Below are positions 15,357 to 23,299 of a stretch of DNA of 36,548 nucleotides, one piece after another (position 1 is the stretch's first letter; every line of letters begins with the position of its first letter). Location of the stretch: contig OMUE01000040.1 of NCBI GenBank assembly GCA_900314165.1, positions 1 to 36,548 of the forward strand, in the 5' to 3' direction. The notes beneath the pieces are model-generated. The model was not told where the DNA came from and did no database searches. It worked only from the letters and a program-made list of their open reading frames with translations. The position numbers and the translations under genes are program-made. Source of the DNA: an uncultured Acidaminococcus sp. Its GTDB lineage: Bacteria; Bacillota_C; Negativicutes; Acidaminococcales; Acidaminococcaceae.

Positions 15357-15986
15357 TTATTTCTTGCCTTTTCTATCCAGCAGGAACTGCTGGCCAATCT
15401 GCATAATATTCATGACAACCCAGTACAGCACAAGGCCTGCAGGGAACTTCAAGCTGATGTAGCCGATAAAGATGGGCATGAAGTACAACATAACCTTCCC
15501 CTGGGCATTATCAGAAGGAGGCATGGTCTGCTTGGACTGGATAAAGGTGGTCAGAGCGGACAGTACCGGCAGGATGTAATACGGATCCGGTTCGCCGATG
15601 CTGGCCATCCACAAAAAGCTGCTGGGGCCTTCATATTGGAAATCCCGGATGCCATAGAAGATACCGATCATGATAGGCATCTGGATGATCAGTGGCAGAC
15701 AGCCGGCCAGAGGATTGACGCCTTCCTTTTGGTACAGTTCTGACATCTTCTTGTTCAGGGTCACCTTATCGTCTTTGTACCGCATCTGCAGTTCTTTCAT
15801 CTTGGGCTGGATCCGGCTCATAGCCCGGGTGGAAGCAATCTGCTTTGCCGTCAGGGGAGCCAGCAGCAGCTTGATCAGGATGGTCATCAGGATAATGGCC
15901 AGCCCGTAGCTGGGTTCGCCCAGAACGCGGGTGAATTCGTAAATGTGGCCTACGACTTGTTGGACTAAATTACTTAAGACTTGCAA
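15357..15986 (-). CDS. yidC: membrane protein insertase YidC/SpoIIIJ
   Basis: A 209-aa Oxa1/YidC-type insertase with about five membrane helices. Visible are YGLAIILMTILIKLLLAPLT with the conserved groove region, the charged cytoplasmic hairpin QPKMKELQMRYKDDK, GVNPLAGCLPLIIQMPI and ALTTFIQSKQT. It has no N-terminal lipoprotein signal. The start is a TTG at 15986 with AAAAGGAG upstream; the short N-terminus suggests it inserts directly. The gene sits between yidD and jag as usual. Confidence 0.93.
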   Translation of the reverse strand: MQVLSNLVQQVVGHIYEFTRVLGEPSYGLAIILMTILIKLLLAPLTAKQIASTRAMSRIQPKMKELQMRYKDDKVTLNKKMSELYQKEGVNPLAGCLPLIIQMPIMIGIFYGIRDFQYEGPSSFLWMASIGEPDPYYILPVLSALTTFIQSKQTMPPSDNAQGKVMLYFMPIFIGYISLKFPAGLVLYWVVMNIMQIGQQFLLDRKGKK

Positions 15987-16013
15987 GATAACACTCCTTT
16001 TCTTCCCTCCTCA

Positions 16014-16223
16014 TCAGGGAACAGGGTCATATCCACCCTTATGGAAAGGATGGCACTTGAGGATCCTTTTTATGGCCAGATAGGAACCTTTGAGAAAACC
16101 ATACTTTTTCACCGCTTCCAGAGCGTACTGAGAACAGGTAGGATAGAATCTGCAGCGAGGAGGAAATAAAGGTGAAATGCACACCTGATAAAAACGTATC
16201 AGGGCAATGGCTATTGTTTTCAT
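16014..16223 (-). CDS. yidD: membrane protein insertion efficiency factor YidD
   Basis: A 69-aa protein with the family core [36 protein letters not shown] and [12 protein letters not shown]. YidD is a small inner-membrane-associated protein that helps YidC-dependent insertion. The ATG at 16223 follows GGAGAAGG. It lies between rnpA and yidC, the usual place. Confidence 0.96.
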   Translation of the reverse strand: MKTIAIALIRFYQVCISPLFPPRCRFYPTCSQYALEAVKKYGFLKGSYLAIKRILKCHPFHKGGYDPVP

Positions 16224-16238
16224 AGGCCTTCTCCGGAA

Positions 16239-16613
16239 TTACAAAAGTCCGGCCTTTTTTGCCAGACGTTGAAACACCTTTTCATATGCCCCATAAGGAG
16301 CATGAGCCAGACGATGACGGGCAACCCACACGATGGAGACTTTCCGGTTCAGCTGGTTCTGCTCTTTGCGGAATACTTCCCGCATCCGGCGCTTGATCTG
16401 GTTGCGCAGGAACGCATGGCCCAGCTTTTTCCCTACAGCCGTACCCAGCTGGCACTGGCCATTTTCAGAAGGAAGTACGTAGAACACCCCATAGCTGTCT
16501 ACATAGGACTGTCCATTTTCATAAATCTTTTGAAAATGTTCATGGGATTTCACGCGATTCTTCTGCGTATAGGTTTCTTTTTGAGGAACCTTCTGTTCCA
16601 AAACCACTGCCAC
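16239..16613 (-). CDS. rnpA: ribonuclease P protein component RnpA
   Basis: A 124-aa basic protein subunit of RNase P, needed for tRNA 5' maturation. The RNR motif is seen as LRNQIKRRMREVFR, with VKSHEHFQKIYENGQSYVDS near the N-terminus. The start is uncertain: GTG at 16613, GTG at 16607 and TTG at 16601 are all in frame, with AAGGCAGG upstream, so I keep 16613. The N-terminal 15-20 residues are longer than usual. It follows rpmH at a distance of 110 nt that contains two small hairpins. Confidence 0.94.
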   Translation of the reverse strand: MAVVLEQKVPQKETYTQKNRVKSHEHFQKIYENGQSYVDSYGVFYVLPSENGQCQLGTAVGKKLGHAFLRNQIKRRMREVFRKEQNQLNRKVSIVWVARHRLAHAPYGAYEKVFQRLAKKAGLL

Positions 16614-16695
16614 CTGCCTTGGGAAAATGCCTTCCTTAATAATAAAGGATTCTTAGCTTGGGAATCCTGAACATTTTGGATTCCTTAGTAAAATA

Positions 16696-16712
16696 GGCCG
16701 CGAAAGGCGGCC
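16696..16712 (-). other. hairpin between rpmH and rnpA
   Basis: GGCCGC-gaaag-GCGGCC is a perfect 6-bp GC stem just after rpmH, followed on the minus strand by TATTTTA. It could be a weak terminator or an RNA-processing site that raises rpmH expression relative to rnpA. The next hairpin (AGGATTC / GAATCCT, about 16646-16668) may stack downstream. Confidence 0.5.
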
Positions 16713-16723
16713 CATCTTATTCA

Positions 16724-16858
16724 TTATGCAGACAATCTCTTTCTGCCTTTTGCACGTCTTCTTTTCAAGACTTGTTTACCACCCAAAGTCTTCATTCTTT
16801 CTCTGAAGCCATGAGTCTTTTTTCTCCGATTGGTATTCGGTTGAAAAGTTCTCTTCAT
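16724..16858 (-). CDS. rpmH: 50S ribosomal protein L34
   Basis: A 44-aa protein: [20 protein letters not shown] at the N-terminus and [14 protein letters not shown] at the end. This is the canonical very basic L34. The start at 16858 and the TAA at 16724-16726 were read directly from the minus strand. It is the first gene of the rpmH-to-parB cluster, transcribed from a consensus promoter at 16932-16960. It is about 11 kb away from dnaA, whereas in most Firmicutes the two are adjacent. Confidence 0.98.
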   Translation of the reverse strand: MKRTFQPNTNRRKKTHGFRERMKTLGGKQVLKRRRAKGRKRLSA

Positions 16859-16931
16859 TAGACTAACCCTCCCTTGCCTTCAAAGGTATTGCCAAGCTCT
16901 ATAATAGGTAATTCGTTTGACAGCTCATACT

Positions 16932-16960
16932 ATTATAAGGGTTATGGCACGTTGTGTCAA
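16932..16960 (-). promoter_or_regulatory. consensus sigma-70 promoter of rpmH
   Basis: On the minus strand TTGACA (16955-16960), exactly 17 bp, TATAAT (16932-16937): both hexamers are perfect. The leader to rpmH would be about 67 nt. Confidence 0.92.
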
Positions 16961-16993
16961 TACCGAATCCCAGTCCACGAGACCTTGGAAACG

Positions 16994-18412
16994 TTAATTT
17001 TTATCGTAAGCTCTGGGCATCACGTCAGCCGGAATCGGGCATTCGTAAGGTACTCCATGGAGACGCTTTTTCAGCTCCGCTTTGGCTTCAGCCAGAACCT
17101 CAGGCTGCTCAAACAGAGTCTGAGCTCCTTTAGCCAGTACTTCAGCTGCATAATAGCAGCCCTTCAGGGCAATGCTGCCCTTGTCCAAAGACACCCACTG
17201 CCAGGAATGGGCATTGGTGCCGATGGGGAACGTAGCCGCAATGAACTGGGCCAGAGGCGTCACATAGCTCACGTCCCCAGTATCGGAAGAACCGGATTTC
17301 GTAGCGTTAATAGGCACATACGGAATGATAAATTCCCCATAAGGATCCTTTTCTATGAGCTCTCTTCTGTGTTCCGTATCAGGATAAGGAGCCATGCCGG
17401 GATCATTCAGGACTCTATCTTCCCCTACCTGATCCTGGTATTCCTTAATGATTTTCTTTTCTTCTTCCGTCCGTTTGGGAGTCCCTAGTTCCACCATAGC
17501 GTCATACAACACTTTCCCTAAGGTTGCATTGGGCACAATATTGGACACGGCCTTATCAAACCGGATGGAGACTTCTGTTTCCGTCATGAGGGCTGCCCCT
17601 TTGGCAATCTTCACGACTCTATCATACAACCTTTTTGTCTCACGGTTGTTTCTAGAACGGATCAGGTACAACACCTGGGCATGGGCTTGGACCACGTTGG
17701 GAGATACGCCCCCCGTATCCAACACAGCATAATGGACCCGTTCATAATCCGCCATATGTTCCCGCATGTAGTTTACGCCTACATCCATGAGTTCTACGGC
17801 GTCCAGGGCACTGCGGCCATTTTGAGGAGAGCCGGCAGCATGGGCCGCTCTGCCTTTAAAAGTAAAGGCTGCCTGGATATTGGCCTGGTTGGAACCGGTC
17901 TGGACTTCGTTCTGGGTGCCGGGGTGCCAGGTCAGCGCTGCATCTACGTCAGCAAACACACCTTCCCGGGCCATATAGGTTTTGCCGCTGCCTCCTTCTT
18001 CTGCAGGGCAGCCATACACTCTCACGGTTCCTTTGCCGGGATGAGCCGCCAGATAGTCCTTCAACAGCAGACCGGCGCCAATGGCAGCAGTACCCAGCAG
18101 GCAATGGCCGCAGCCATGGCCGTTGGTACAGCCTTCCCGGGCTACTTCTTCCGCAATGCCATCTTGCTGGCTTAAACCGGACAGAGCATCGTATTCGGCC
18201 AGGATGCCGATCACCGGCTTGCCGCTGCCATATTCTGCTACGTATGCGGTAGGCATATGGGCCAGGCCCCGGGTTACCTTGAAGCCTTCTTTTTCCAGCA
18301 GATCCGTCATCGCTTTCGCAGACTTGAATTCTTCAAACTTTAATTCTGCAAAATCCCAAATCTGGGCATTTAAAGCAGCTAATTCTTTCTCATACGTTTC
18401 CGTCAACTTCAT
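16994..18412 (-). CDS. M20 peptidase, AbgB-like (p-aminobenzoyl-glutamate hydrolase subunit B-like)
   Basis: A 472-aa metallohydrolase with the M20 ligand pattern: GILAEYDALSGL, NGHGCGHCLLGTAA, PAEEGGSGKTYMAREG, ALTWHPGT and, in the lid, KGRAAHAAGSP (lid His present, unlike the peptidase at 1091). The C-terminus has NATKSGSSDTGDVSYVTP, a signature of AbgB relatives. The start is at 18412, preceded by GGAGGTG; an ATG at 18430 overlaps that site. In E. coli AbgB pairs with AbgA to cleave p-aminobenzoyl-glutamate imported by AbgT. Its link here to the abgT operon 13 kb away is an inference. Confidence 0.85.
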   Translation of the reverse strand: MKLTETYEKELAALNAQIWDFAELKFEEFKSAKAMTDLLEKEGFKVTRGLAHMPTAYVAEYGSGKPVIGILAEYDALSGLSQQDGIAEEVAREGCTNGHGCGHCLLGTAAIGAGLLLKDYLAAHPGKGTVRVYGCPAEEGGSGKTYMAREGVFADVDAALTWHPGTQNEVQTGSNQANIQAAFTFKGRAAHAAGSPQNGRSALDAVELMDVGVNYMREHMADYERVHYAVLDTGGVSPNVVQAHAQVLYLIRSRNNRETKRLYDRVVKIAKGAALMTETEVSIRFDKAVSNIVPNATLGKVLYDAMVELGTPKRTEEEKKIIKEYQDQVGEDRVLNDPGMAPYPDTEHRRELIEKDPYGEFIIPYVPINATKSGSSDTGDVSYVTPLAQFIAATFPIGTNAHSWQWVSLDKGSIALKGCYYAAEVLAKGAQTLFEQPEVLAEAKAELKKRLHGVPYECPIPADVMPRAYDKN

Positions 18413-18445
18413 TACAAATTGCACCTCCATGGAATTCTATGTTAA

Positions 18446-18487
18446 ACAACAGTTGTACAAAGTTTGCAGGACATGAGTTGTATAACA
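18446..18487 (+). repeat. GTTGTATG-type dispersed element, copy 2
   Basis: Contains GTTGTACAAA (18452-18461) and GTTGTATAAC (18477-18486), direct repeats 25 bp apart, with TTTGCAGGACATGA between them. It ends at the stop of the upstream GTPase gene and lies in the gap before the AbgB-like start. Confidence 0.55.
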
Positions 18488-18488
18488 A

Positions 18489-19532
18489 TCAGGACCGCTT
18501 GGCATCCAGTTCTTCCAGCAGCTTTTCCTGAGCCAGAGCATAGCAGGCTTCTATATAAGCCTGCCCGGATTGTTTTACAAGTTTATAGCCCATCATAGCG
18601 GAGGCAGCCTGTCCCAATACGGGAATAGCCTTCAAAAAGCTTTTCGCTGCCACTTTACGGCCCAGGCTCTTTAAAATCAGCTTGATGCCTTCCTTGCTCA
18701 TACCTTCCAGCACAAGGGCCTTATTTTGCAAAGAAACCTTTTTGCTGCTGTTTACCATTTCCGGTGTAATCCCGAAAGCTTCCCGGATACAGCCATACAT
18801 CTGATACAGGATGACCAAGTCCACAGCCGCATCCAGACCGATCATGGGATTGACCCCATTGTAGGCGGCATAGGCCGAACTGCGCTGGACATAGATCTGG
18901 GCAGCTTCTTTTTTGGCATCCAGCTGCTCCTTCGTCCGGGCTTCCGCTGTCAGGATATATTTTTCCCTGCGGGCATCGGGCATCTTCTTCAGGATCAGGT
19001 CGTTTAGCAGATCCAGGCCGATTTTCTGATCCTCCCGGGCACAGACAAATACCAGGTCTATATCTTTCCGACCCAGCTGTTCTTTCACGTCCCGACGGAT
19101 ATCTGCTTCACTTTCCTCCAAGGTCTGCCCATCTTCGTAAATCAGGTCCGTCTTGTTCCGGACAAAGATACAGGGCTTGCCATAGGTTTCCAGCAGCTTG
19201 AAGAATTTCGTATCCACGGCATGAAGCTTATCGGAGAACACGCAGAGGAACAGATCATACTGGAATGGATTGAACTTGTCCAAAAATGTCTGCCAGGGAA
19301 AAGCTGTGGTTCCATACCCCGGCAGATCGATGAACGTCACATCCCCGTGTTCCACAAACAGCGGTTCCTTCGTCGTATCCGTCTCTACGCCTACGGGACA
19401 GGCTTCATAGCCGCAAATAGCATTAATCAGGCTGGATTTGCCGGCCCCCGGCTGCCCAAAAAGTACGATATTGACGTTTTCTTCGTCTATATTTTTCAGT
19501 TTCTCTTTAATTGCCTGTCCGTCCTGTGTCAT
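18489..19532 (-). CDS. IRG-like dynamin-type GTPase, paralogue A
   Basis: A 347-aa GTPase. G1 is GQPGAGKS (26-33), G2 is in TDTTK (51-55), G3 DLPG (69-72) followed by YGTTAFP, and G4 NKTD (126-129). The run from DLPG through the FNPFQYDLFL segment to CIFVRNKTD matches interferon-inducible (IRG, p47) GTPases as I know them. The C-terminal half is helical (GLDAAVDLVILYQMYGCIREAFGI) and ends in hydrophobic helices around AIPVLGQAASAMMGYKLV, suggesting membrane association. It overlaps paralogue B by 4 bp (ATGA). Bacterial members are of unknown function; membrane remodelling or defence are possibilities only. Confidence 0.8.
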   Translation of the reverse strand: MTQDGQAIKEKLKNIDEENVNIVLFGQPGAGKSSLINAICGYEACPVGVETDTTKEPLFVEHGDVTFIDLPGYGTTAFPWQTFLDKFNPFQYDLFLCVFSDKLHAVDTKFFKLLETYGKPCIFVRNKTDLIYEDGQTLEESEADIRRDVKEQLGRKDIDLVFVCAREDQKIGLDLLNDLILKKMPDARREKYILTAEARTKEQLDAKKEAAQIYVQRSSAYAAYNGVNPMIGLDAAVDLVILYQMYGCIREAFGITPEMVNSSKKVSLQNKALVLEGMSKEGIKLILKSLGRKVAAKSFLKAIPVLGQAASAMMGYKLVKQSGQAYIEACYALAQEKLLEELDAKRS

Positions 19533-20587
19533 ACTGCCCCCATTACAATCTCTGCCGCTAAACGCTGCTTTGCGTACTCATAACATTGTTCAATATATTT
19601 CTGACCTAAAAAGTACATGCTGCCTGCATTGAAGCCCATGACAGCTACGCCGCCGGCCAGAGGGATCAGCTTGGCTGCCCTGCCCTGTACTTTTTTCTGC
19701 AGCACATAGGTCAGGCCTTTGGTAACCCGTTCCCCGGTAACCCCTTCTGCCAGTTTCTTTACAATCTGGGAAGAGGGTCCCTCCGGTTCCACTTCCTTTT
19801 CTCCAATGGAAAAAGCTTCCCGGATGGCCTCATACATTTTTTTCAAAATCTGGGCATCTATGGCTGCATCCATACCCAGTACAGGATTCAGACCGTTGCC
19901 TGCAGCCAGGAGCATAAATCGTTTCAGGGCTGCTTCTGCGCTGGCCCTCTTCATCAGCAAGGCTTCCTGGGTATAAGCTTTGGCATGACGATAGAATTTA
20001 TCCTGCAGGGCTTCCGGCAGTTTTTGACCGATGGCAAATTCCAGTTCAGGAATCCCTCGTACTGCCGCCGGTTTATTATGCCGGCAACTGGTAAACAGCA
20101 GCTGTTCCCCGGGACCTACAAGCCGTTGGACGTCCTCTGTAATCTCCTGCTTTAGTTCCTTCAGGCTCCGTTTAGGATCGTATAAGCCATCACATTTGTT
20201 CCGGACAAATAAGCAGGTCCGGCCTGTCCTGGCAATCCGGCTGAAGAAATTCACATCGGCCTCGTGAAGTTTCCCGGCAAATACACAGAGGAATAAATCG
20301 TATTGAAGGGGATTAAAACCCGTAAAATACTTATTTTCCGGGAACAGGCTTGTATCATAGCCGGGCAGATCCACATAGATCACATCGGGCATTTCCACAA
20401 TCTGTGCTTTGCGGGTGGTATCCGTAGCCTGCCCCACCTGGGCGATTTTCTTTCCTGTTAATTCATTGATCAGGGAACTTTTCCCGGCACCTGGCTGTCC
20501 GAACAGGCAGATTTTGATTTTCTGTGTCCGTTCCCTTTGCCAGGAAGTCAGGAATCGGTTTGCCAATTCTTTATATTCCACAGCCAT
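19529..20587 (-). CDS. IRG-like dynamin-type GTPase, paralogue B
   Basis: A 352-aa paralogue of the gene that follows it. G1 GQPGAGKS (30-37), G3 DLPG (73-76), and G4 NKCD (130-133). The segment FNPLQYDLFLCVFAGKLHEA is nearly the same as in A. The C-terminal part again has NPVLGMDAAIDAQILKKMYE and IREAFSI, then a hydrophobic stretch ending IEQCYEYAKQRL. The ATG at 20587 has AAAGGAAC upstream. It is first of the pair and follows asparaginase by 54 nt. Tandem pairs of this type could form hetero-oligomers; not demonstrated. Confidence 0.8.
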   Translation of the reverse strand: MAVEYKELANRFLTSWQRERTQKIKICLFGQPGAGKSSLINELTGKKIAQVGQATDTTRKAQIVEMPDVIYVDLPGYDTSLFPENKYFTGFNPLQYDLFLCVFAGKLHEADVNFFSRIARTGRTCLFVRNKCDGLYDPKRSLKELKQEITEDVQRLVGPGEQLLFTSCRHNKPAAVRGIPELEFAIGQKLPEALQDKFYRHAKAYTQEALLMKRASAEAALKRFMLLAAGNGLNPVLGMDAAIDAQILKKMYEAIREAFSIGEKEVEPEGPSSQIVKKLAEGVTGERVTKGLTYVLQKKVQGRAAKLIPLAGGVAVMGFNAGSMYFLGQKYIEQCYEYAKQRLAAEIVMGAV

Positions 20588-20606
20588 GATGATGTTCCTT
20601 TCTACC

Positions 20607-20650
20607 TTGCCCCACGCAGCGGCCTCTTAGCTCTTCCCTCTTTACTCATC
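20607..20650. repeat. CTCTTCGC-type tract after asparaginase
   Basis: GCCCCACGCAGCGGCC followed by TCTTAGCTCTTCCCTCTTTACTCATCGC, running into the last codons and stop of the asparaginase gene (20642). Same family as the other three CTCTTCGC-type tracts. Confidence 0.55.
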
Positions 20651-21583
20651 GCTTACTTCATTAGCCAACGACCACATGAGCTTCGTCACCGCAGCTTCCA
20701 AGGTCATAGGTCCGCCGGATTCTACGCCAGCCTGGGCGGCCAGGATGCCCATAGGATACAGGGACAGGTCCACGCCGTCAAACAGGCACTGGCTGACGCA
20801 GAGCAGCTTTACACCGGCTTTTACAGCCCTTCTGATAGCGGGCAGGAAATTTGGTTTCTCCGTATTGACACCGCCGGCGCCATAGCACTCCAGCACGATG
20901 CCCTTGTAGCCACGCTGCACGGCATAGTCGATGATATCCGGTGCCAGCCCCGGCGTAACCGTAATGGCCATAACCTTCGGTTCCAGCTTATCTTCTACCC
21001 GGAAGCCGCCTACGTTCTGCCGGCTGGGCAGGTTCTTCTTCACGCCCTTCTTGCTGAAATACAGCACAGGAGCTTCATTGACACTTTCAAAGGCGTTGAA
21101 GTTTCTCGTAAAGATCTTTTTCGCACAATTACCCTTGATAACCTTATTGCCAAAGGCCACAAAGACACCGGGCAAGCCGCTGGCAGCTACGGAAAAGGCC
21201 AGTTCCAGGTTGCTGCGGGCGTCGTTGTTAGGCAGGCTCAGGGGAACCTGGGCTCCTGTCAGCACTACGGGCTTTCCCAGATTAATGAGCATATAGCTCA
21301 GGGCACTGGCCGTATAAGCCATGGTATCCGTGCCATGAGTCAGCACGAAGGCATCGTAATCTGTATAATTATCACCAATCAGCCTGGCCCACTTGCTCCA
21401 GTGTTCCGGCATGAGATTGCTGCTGTCTAAAAGAGTCAGATCCTGTACAGTAATATCTCCCAGGGTTTTTAATTCCGGTACTTCTTTTAGAATGTCCGCC
21501 CCTTTCAGCTGAGGTTCCAATCCATCATCTGTGACTTTGCAGGCAATAGTTCCCCCTGTAGTCAAAAAAAGGATTTTTTTCAT
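20642..21583 (-). CDS. ansA: L-asparaginase (type I, cytoplasmic)
   Basis: A 313-aa enzyme that hydrolyses L-Asn to Asp and ammonia. TTGGTIA (8-14; nucleophilic Thr12) and LTHGTDTMA (81-89) are the two catalytic motifs. VVLTGAQVPL and NNDARSNL are also typical. There is no signal peptide, so it is probably cytoplasmic. The ATG at 21583 follows AAGGAG. It is the first gene of a likely operon with the two IRG-like GTPases. An inverted repeat holding its promoter lies just upstream. Confidence 0.93.
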   Translation of the reverse strand: MKKILFLTTGGTIACKVTDDGLEPQLKGADILKEVPELKTLGDITVQDLTLLDSSNLMPEHWSKWARLIGDNYTDYDAFVLTHGTDTMAYTASALSYMLINLGKPVVLTGAQVPLSLPNNDARSNLELAFSVAASGLPGVFVAFGNKVIKGNCAKKIFTRNFNAFESVNEAPVLYFSKKGVKKNLPSRQNVGGFRVEDKLEPKVMAITVTPGLAPDIIDYAVQRGYKGIVLECYGAGGVNTEKPNFLPAIRRAVKAGVKLLCVSQCLFDGVDLSLYPMGILAAQAGVESGGPMTLEAAVTKLMWSLANEVSDE

Positions 21584-21604
21584 GAAAAGACACTCCTTAA
21601 TTCC

Positions 21605-21632
21605 TATGGTATAATAAGATAATTATACCATA
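21605..21632 (-). promoter_or_regulatory. inverted repeat overlapping the asparaginase promoter
   Basis: TATGGTATAAT (21605-21615) and its exact inverse ATTATACCATA (21622-21632) have 11-bp arms and a 6-bp spacer. On the minus strand the 21622-21632 arm is an extended -10 (TGGTATAAT). The second arm would fall at the transcription start, so it may serve as an operator. Confidence 0.6.
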
Positions 21633-21730
21633 CGGATGTGTAAAATGATAAAAACAGGCTCATCTTCATCCATTTTTCATCCTATTTTTGTAACCTTATA
21701 ATAGGGAATTTGTATAAGGAGTTGACTCTT

Positions 21731-23074
21731 ATGGGGAGTAAAAAAAGAAGTTTACGGAAAAAAGTGTCTCTGGGTCTTACGGCAGCCCTGATGACCGCCT
21801 CTCTGACGGCCCTGCCTCCTGCTCAACCGGCGGAAGCCTTTGATCTTGCCAGTGCAATCGGTGCTGTCATCGGCGTATCTGCCCAGTATGCAGCCCTGAA
21901 CAAACAGATTGCCTACTTTGACGGGGAAGGCCGGAATGCCTACATGAACCAGGTAAAAGACAAGGAAGGCGTCAACGATGATCCTCAGGCCAATGCCATG
22001 CTGGACCGGGTTATGAGCCGCCTGTCCACAGCTATTGCCAAGACGGATCCCGACATCGAGAAGGAGCCTTACAATTACTTCGTCAACAACAACACGAATT
22101 TCAACGCGTACTGCACCCTGGGCCATAATGTATCTGTGAACATCGGCCTGTTCGATACCTTGAATTATAACGAAGATGAAATCGCTTTCGTACTGGGTCA
22201 CGAAATGGGCCATGGCCAACGGAAAGACCCTGCCAACGGCGTCAAGAAAAATATGCCTATCAGCCTGTTAGCTGCTATTGCAGAAAGCCAGAGCAACGGT
22301 CTGGAAGCTCTGGGAACGGCTCTCCTGGCCAACCTGGGCAGTGCCAAGCTCGTAACCCTGCCCATGGAAAAGAAAGCCGACGAACTGGGCTTTACGTACG
22401 CCAGCGATGCCAACTACAACCCCGGTGCAGGCAGTGCCCTGTGGCAGCGGGTGATTGAAAAAATGGGTACCAGCAAGGAAACGTTCTTAGGCTCCGTGTT
22501 TAATCCTTCCGACCATCCGGGCAATGAATCCCGGCGGGATAAATATACGGAACGGATGTACGCTTATAGTGGCAACAGGGTCAATGTAGACAAAAAGACC
22601 GGGGATATCCTGCTGAACAAAAAAGCTGTAGGGATTCCCGCTGCAACGGATTCCATGAGTGCCCGGGAACGGAGCTATCTGGTAGCCGGCCGCCTGGCCC
22701 GAATCTATCATGATGAACCGGAGGCAAACTACAACGCTTCCACTGACGGAGAAAGCCTGTATTTCGGCAGCACGCCCATTATGACCTTGACGGAAAGCGA
22801 TAATGGGGAGACCTGGGTCACAAACCTGAATACGGCCGCTGCCATCAAGGATCCCAAAGCAGAAAAGGCCAGACAGGAAGCAAAGGCCAAAGAGGAAAAA
22901 GCCCGGAAAGCAGCTGAAGCAAAAGCAGAAAAAGCCAAGCAGAAAGAACTAAAGAAAGCCAAGGACCAGCAGAAATCTGCTGAAACAACCTCCACACAAC
23001 CTTCCGGCAAGACGTTCAAGGAACGGGTTGCCGAGCTGCAGAAGCAGCAATCCTTGTTAAGAGATGAAAGATGA
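21731..23074 (+). CDS. exported M48-family metallopeptidase with coiled-coil tail
   Basis: A 447-aa protein. The signal peptide has a KKRSLRKK start, a hydrophobic core and a PAEA cleavage site near residue 36. The zinc motif HEMGH (157-161) and EKKADELGF (third ligand) identify an M48 protease (BepA/LoiP-like). A region around FLGSVFNPSDHPGNESRR follows, as in family members. The last 70 residues are a Lys/Glu/Ala-rich coiled coil. The ATG at 21731 follows AAGGAG; TATAAT (21697-21702) with a weak TTTTCA -35 gives a promoter. It is the only plus-strand gene between 1 and 28 kb, so it is transcribed toward the origin. It likely acts in periplasmic protein quality control. Confidence 0.85.
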   Translation: MGSKKRSLRKKVSLGLTAALMTASLTALPPAQPAEAFDLASAIGAVIGVSAQYAALNKQIAYFDGEGRNAYMNQVKDKEGVNDDPQANAMLDRVMSRLSTAIAKTDPDIEKEPYNYFVNNNTNFNAYCTLGHNVSVNIGLFDTLNYNEDEIAFVLGHEMGHGQRKDPANGVKKNMPISLLAAIAESQSNGLEALGTALLANLGSAKLVTLPMEKKADELGFTYASDANYNPGAGSALWQRVIEKMGTSKETFLGSVFNPSDHPGNESRRDKYTERMYAYSGNRVNVDKKTGDILLNKKAVGIPAATDSMSARERSYLVAGRLARIYHDEPEANYNASTDGESLYFGSTPIMTLTESDNGETWVTNLNTAAAIKDPKAEKARQEAKAKEEKARKAAEAKAEKAKQKELKKAKDQQKSAETTSTQPSGKTFKERVAELQKQQSLLRDER

Positions 23075-23097
23075 TAGAAGTCAGATGATAGACTTGT
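23063..23097. repeat. GATGATAG-type repeat at the M48 gene end
   Basis: GATGAAAGATGATAGAAGTC with AGATGATAGACTTG begins inside the last codons and supplies the TGA stop. The reverse complement occurs at 23254-23290 (permease end) and 25534-25570 (C26 gene end). Confidence 0.6.
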
Positions 23098-23148
23098 TTG
23101 TGCAGGTCTAAAACAACGTTGCTTATTAAGGTTGTTTTAATTATAAAA

Positions 23149-23186
23149 AAGGATTCCCCAGAAAATACTCTGAGGAATCTTTTTTT
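23149..23186 (+). terminator. terminator downstream of the M48 protease
   Basis: GATTCC-c-CAGA, 6-nt loop, TCTG-a-GGAATC, then TTTTTTT on the plus strand; A6 on the other side makes it usable from both directions. Confidence 0.8.
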
Positions 23187-23253
23187 ATGGCTAACATCAT
23201 AGCTAACTGCTATCAAACGATAAGTAACTGAAAACTACTCCTAATACGAACAA

Positions 23254-23290
23254 AGTCTATCATCTATCATCTGACTTCTATCATCTTTTT
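23254..23290. repeat. GATGATAG-type repeat near the permease end
   Basis: AAGTCTATCATCTATCATC followed by TGACTTCTATCATC, 10 nt past the stop of the permease. It is inverted relative to 23063-23097, so the two could pair around the terminator at 23149. Confidence 0.6.
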
Positions 23291-23299
23291 CCCGGAAAC

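Noticed and set aside
23016..23216. Small minus-strand frame across the M48 gene end and the terminator
   Set aside because: It runs through a terminator and a repeat and has no ribosome-binding site or similarity.
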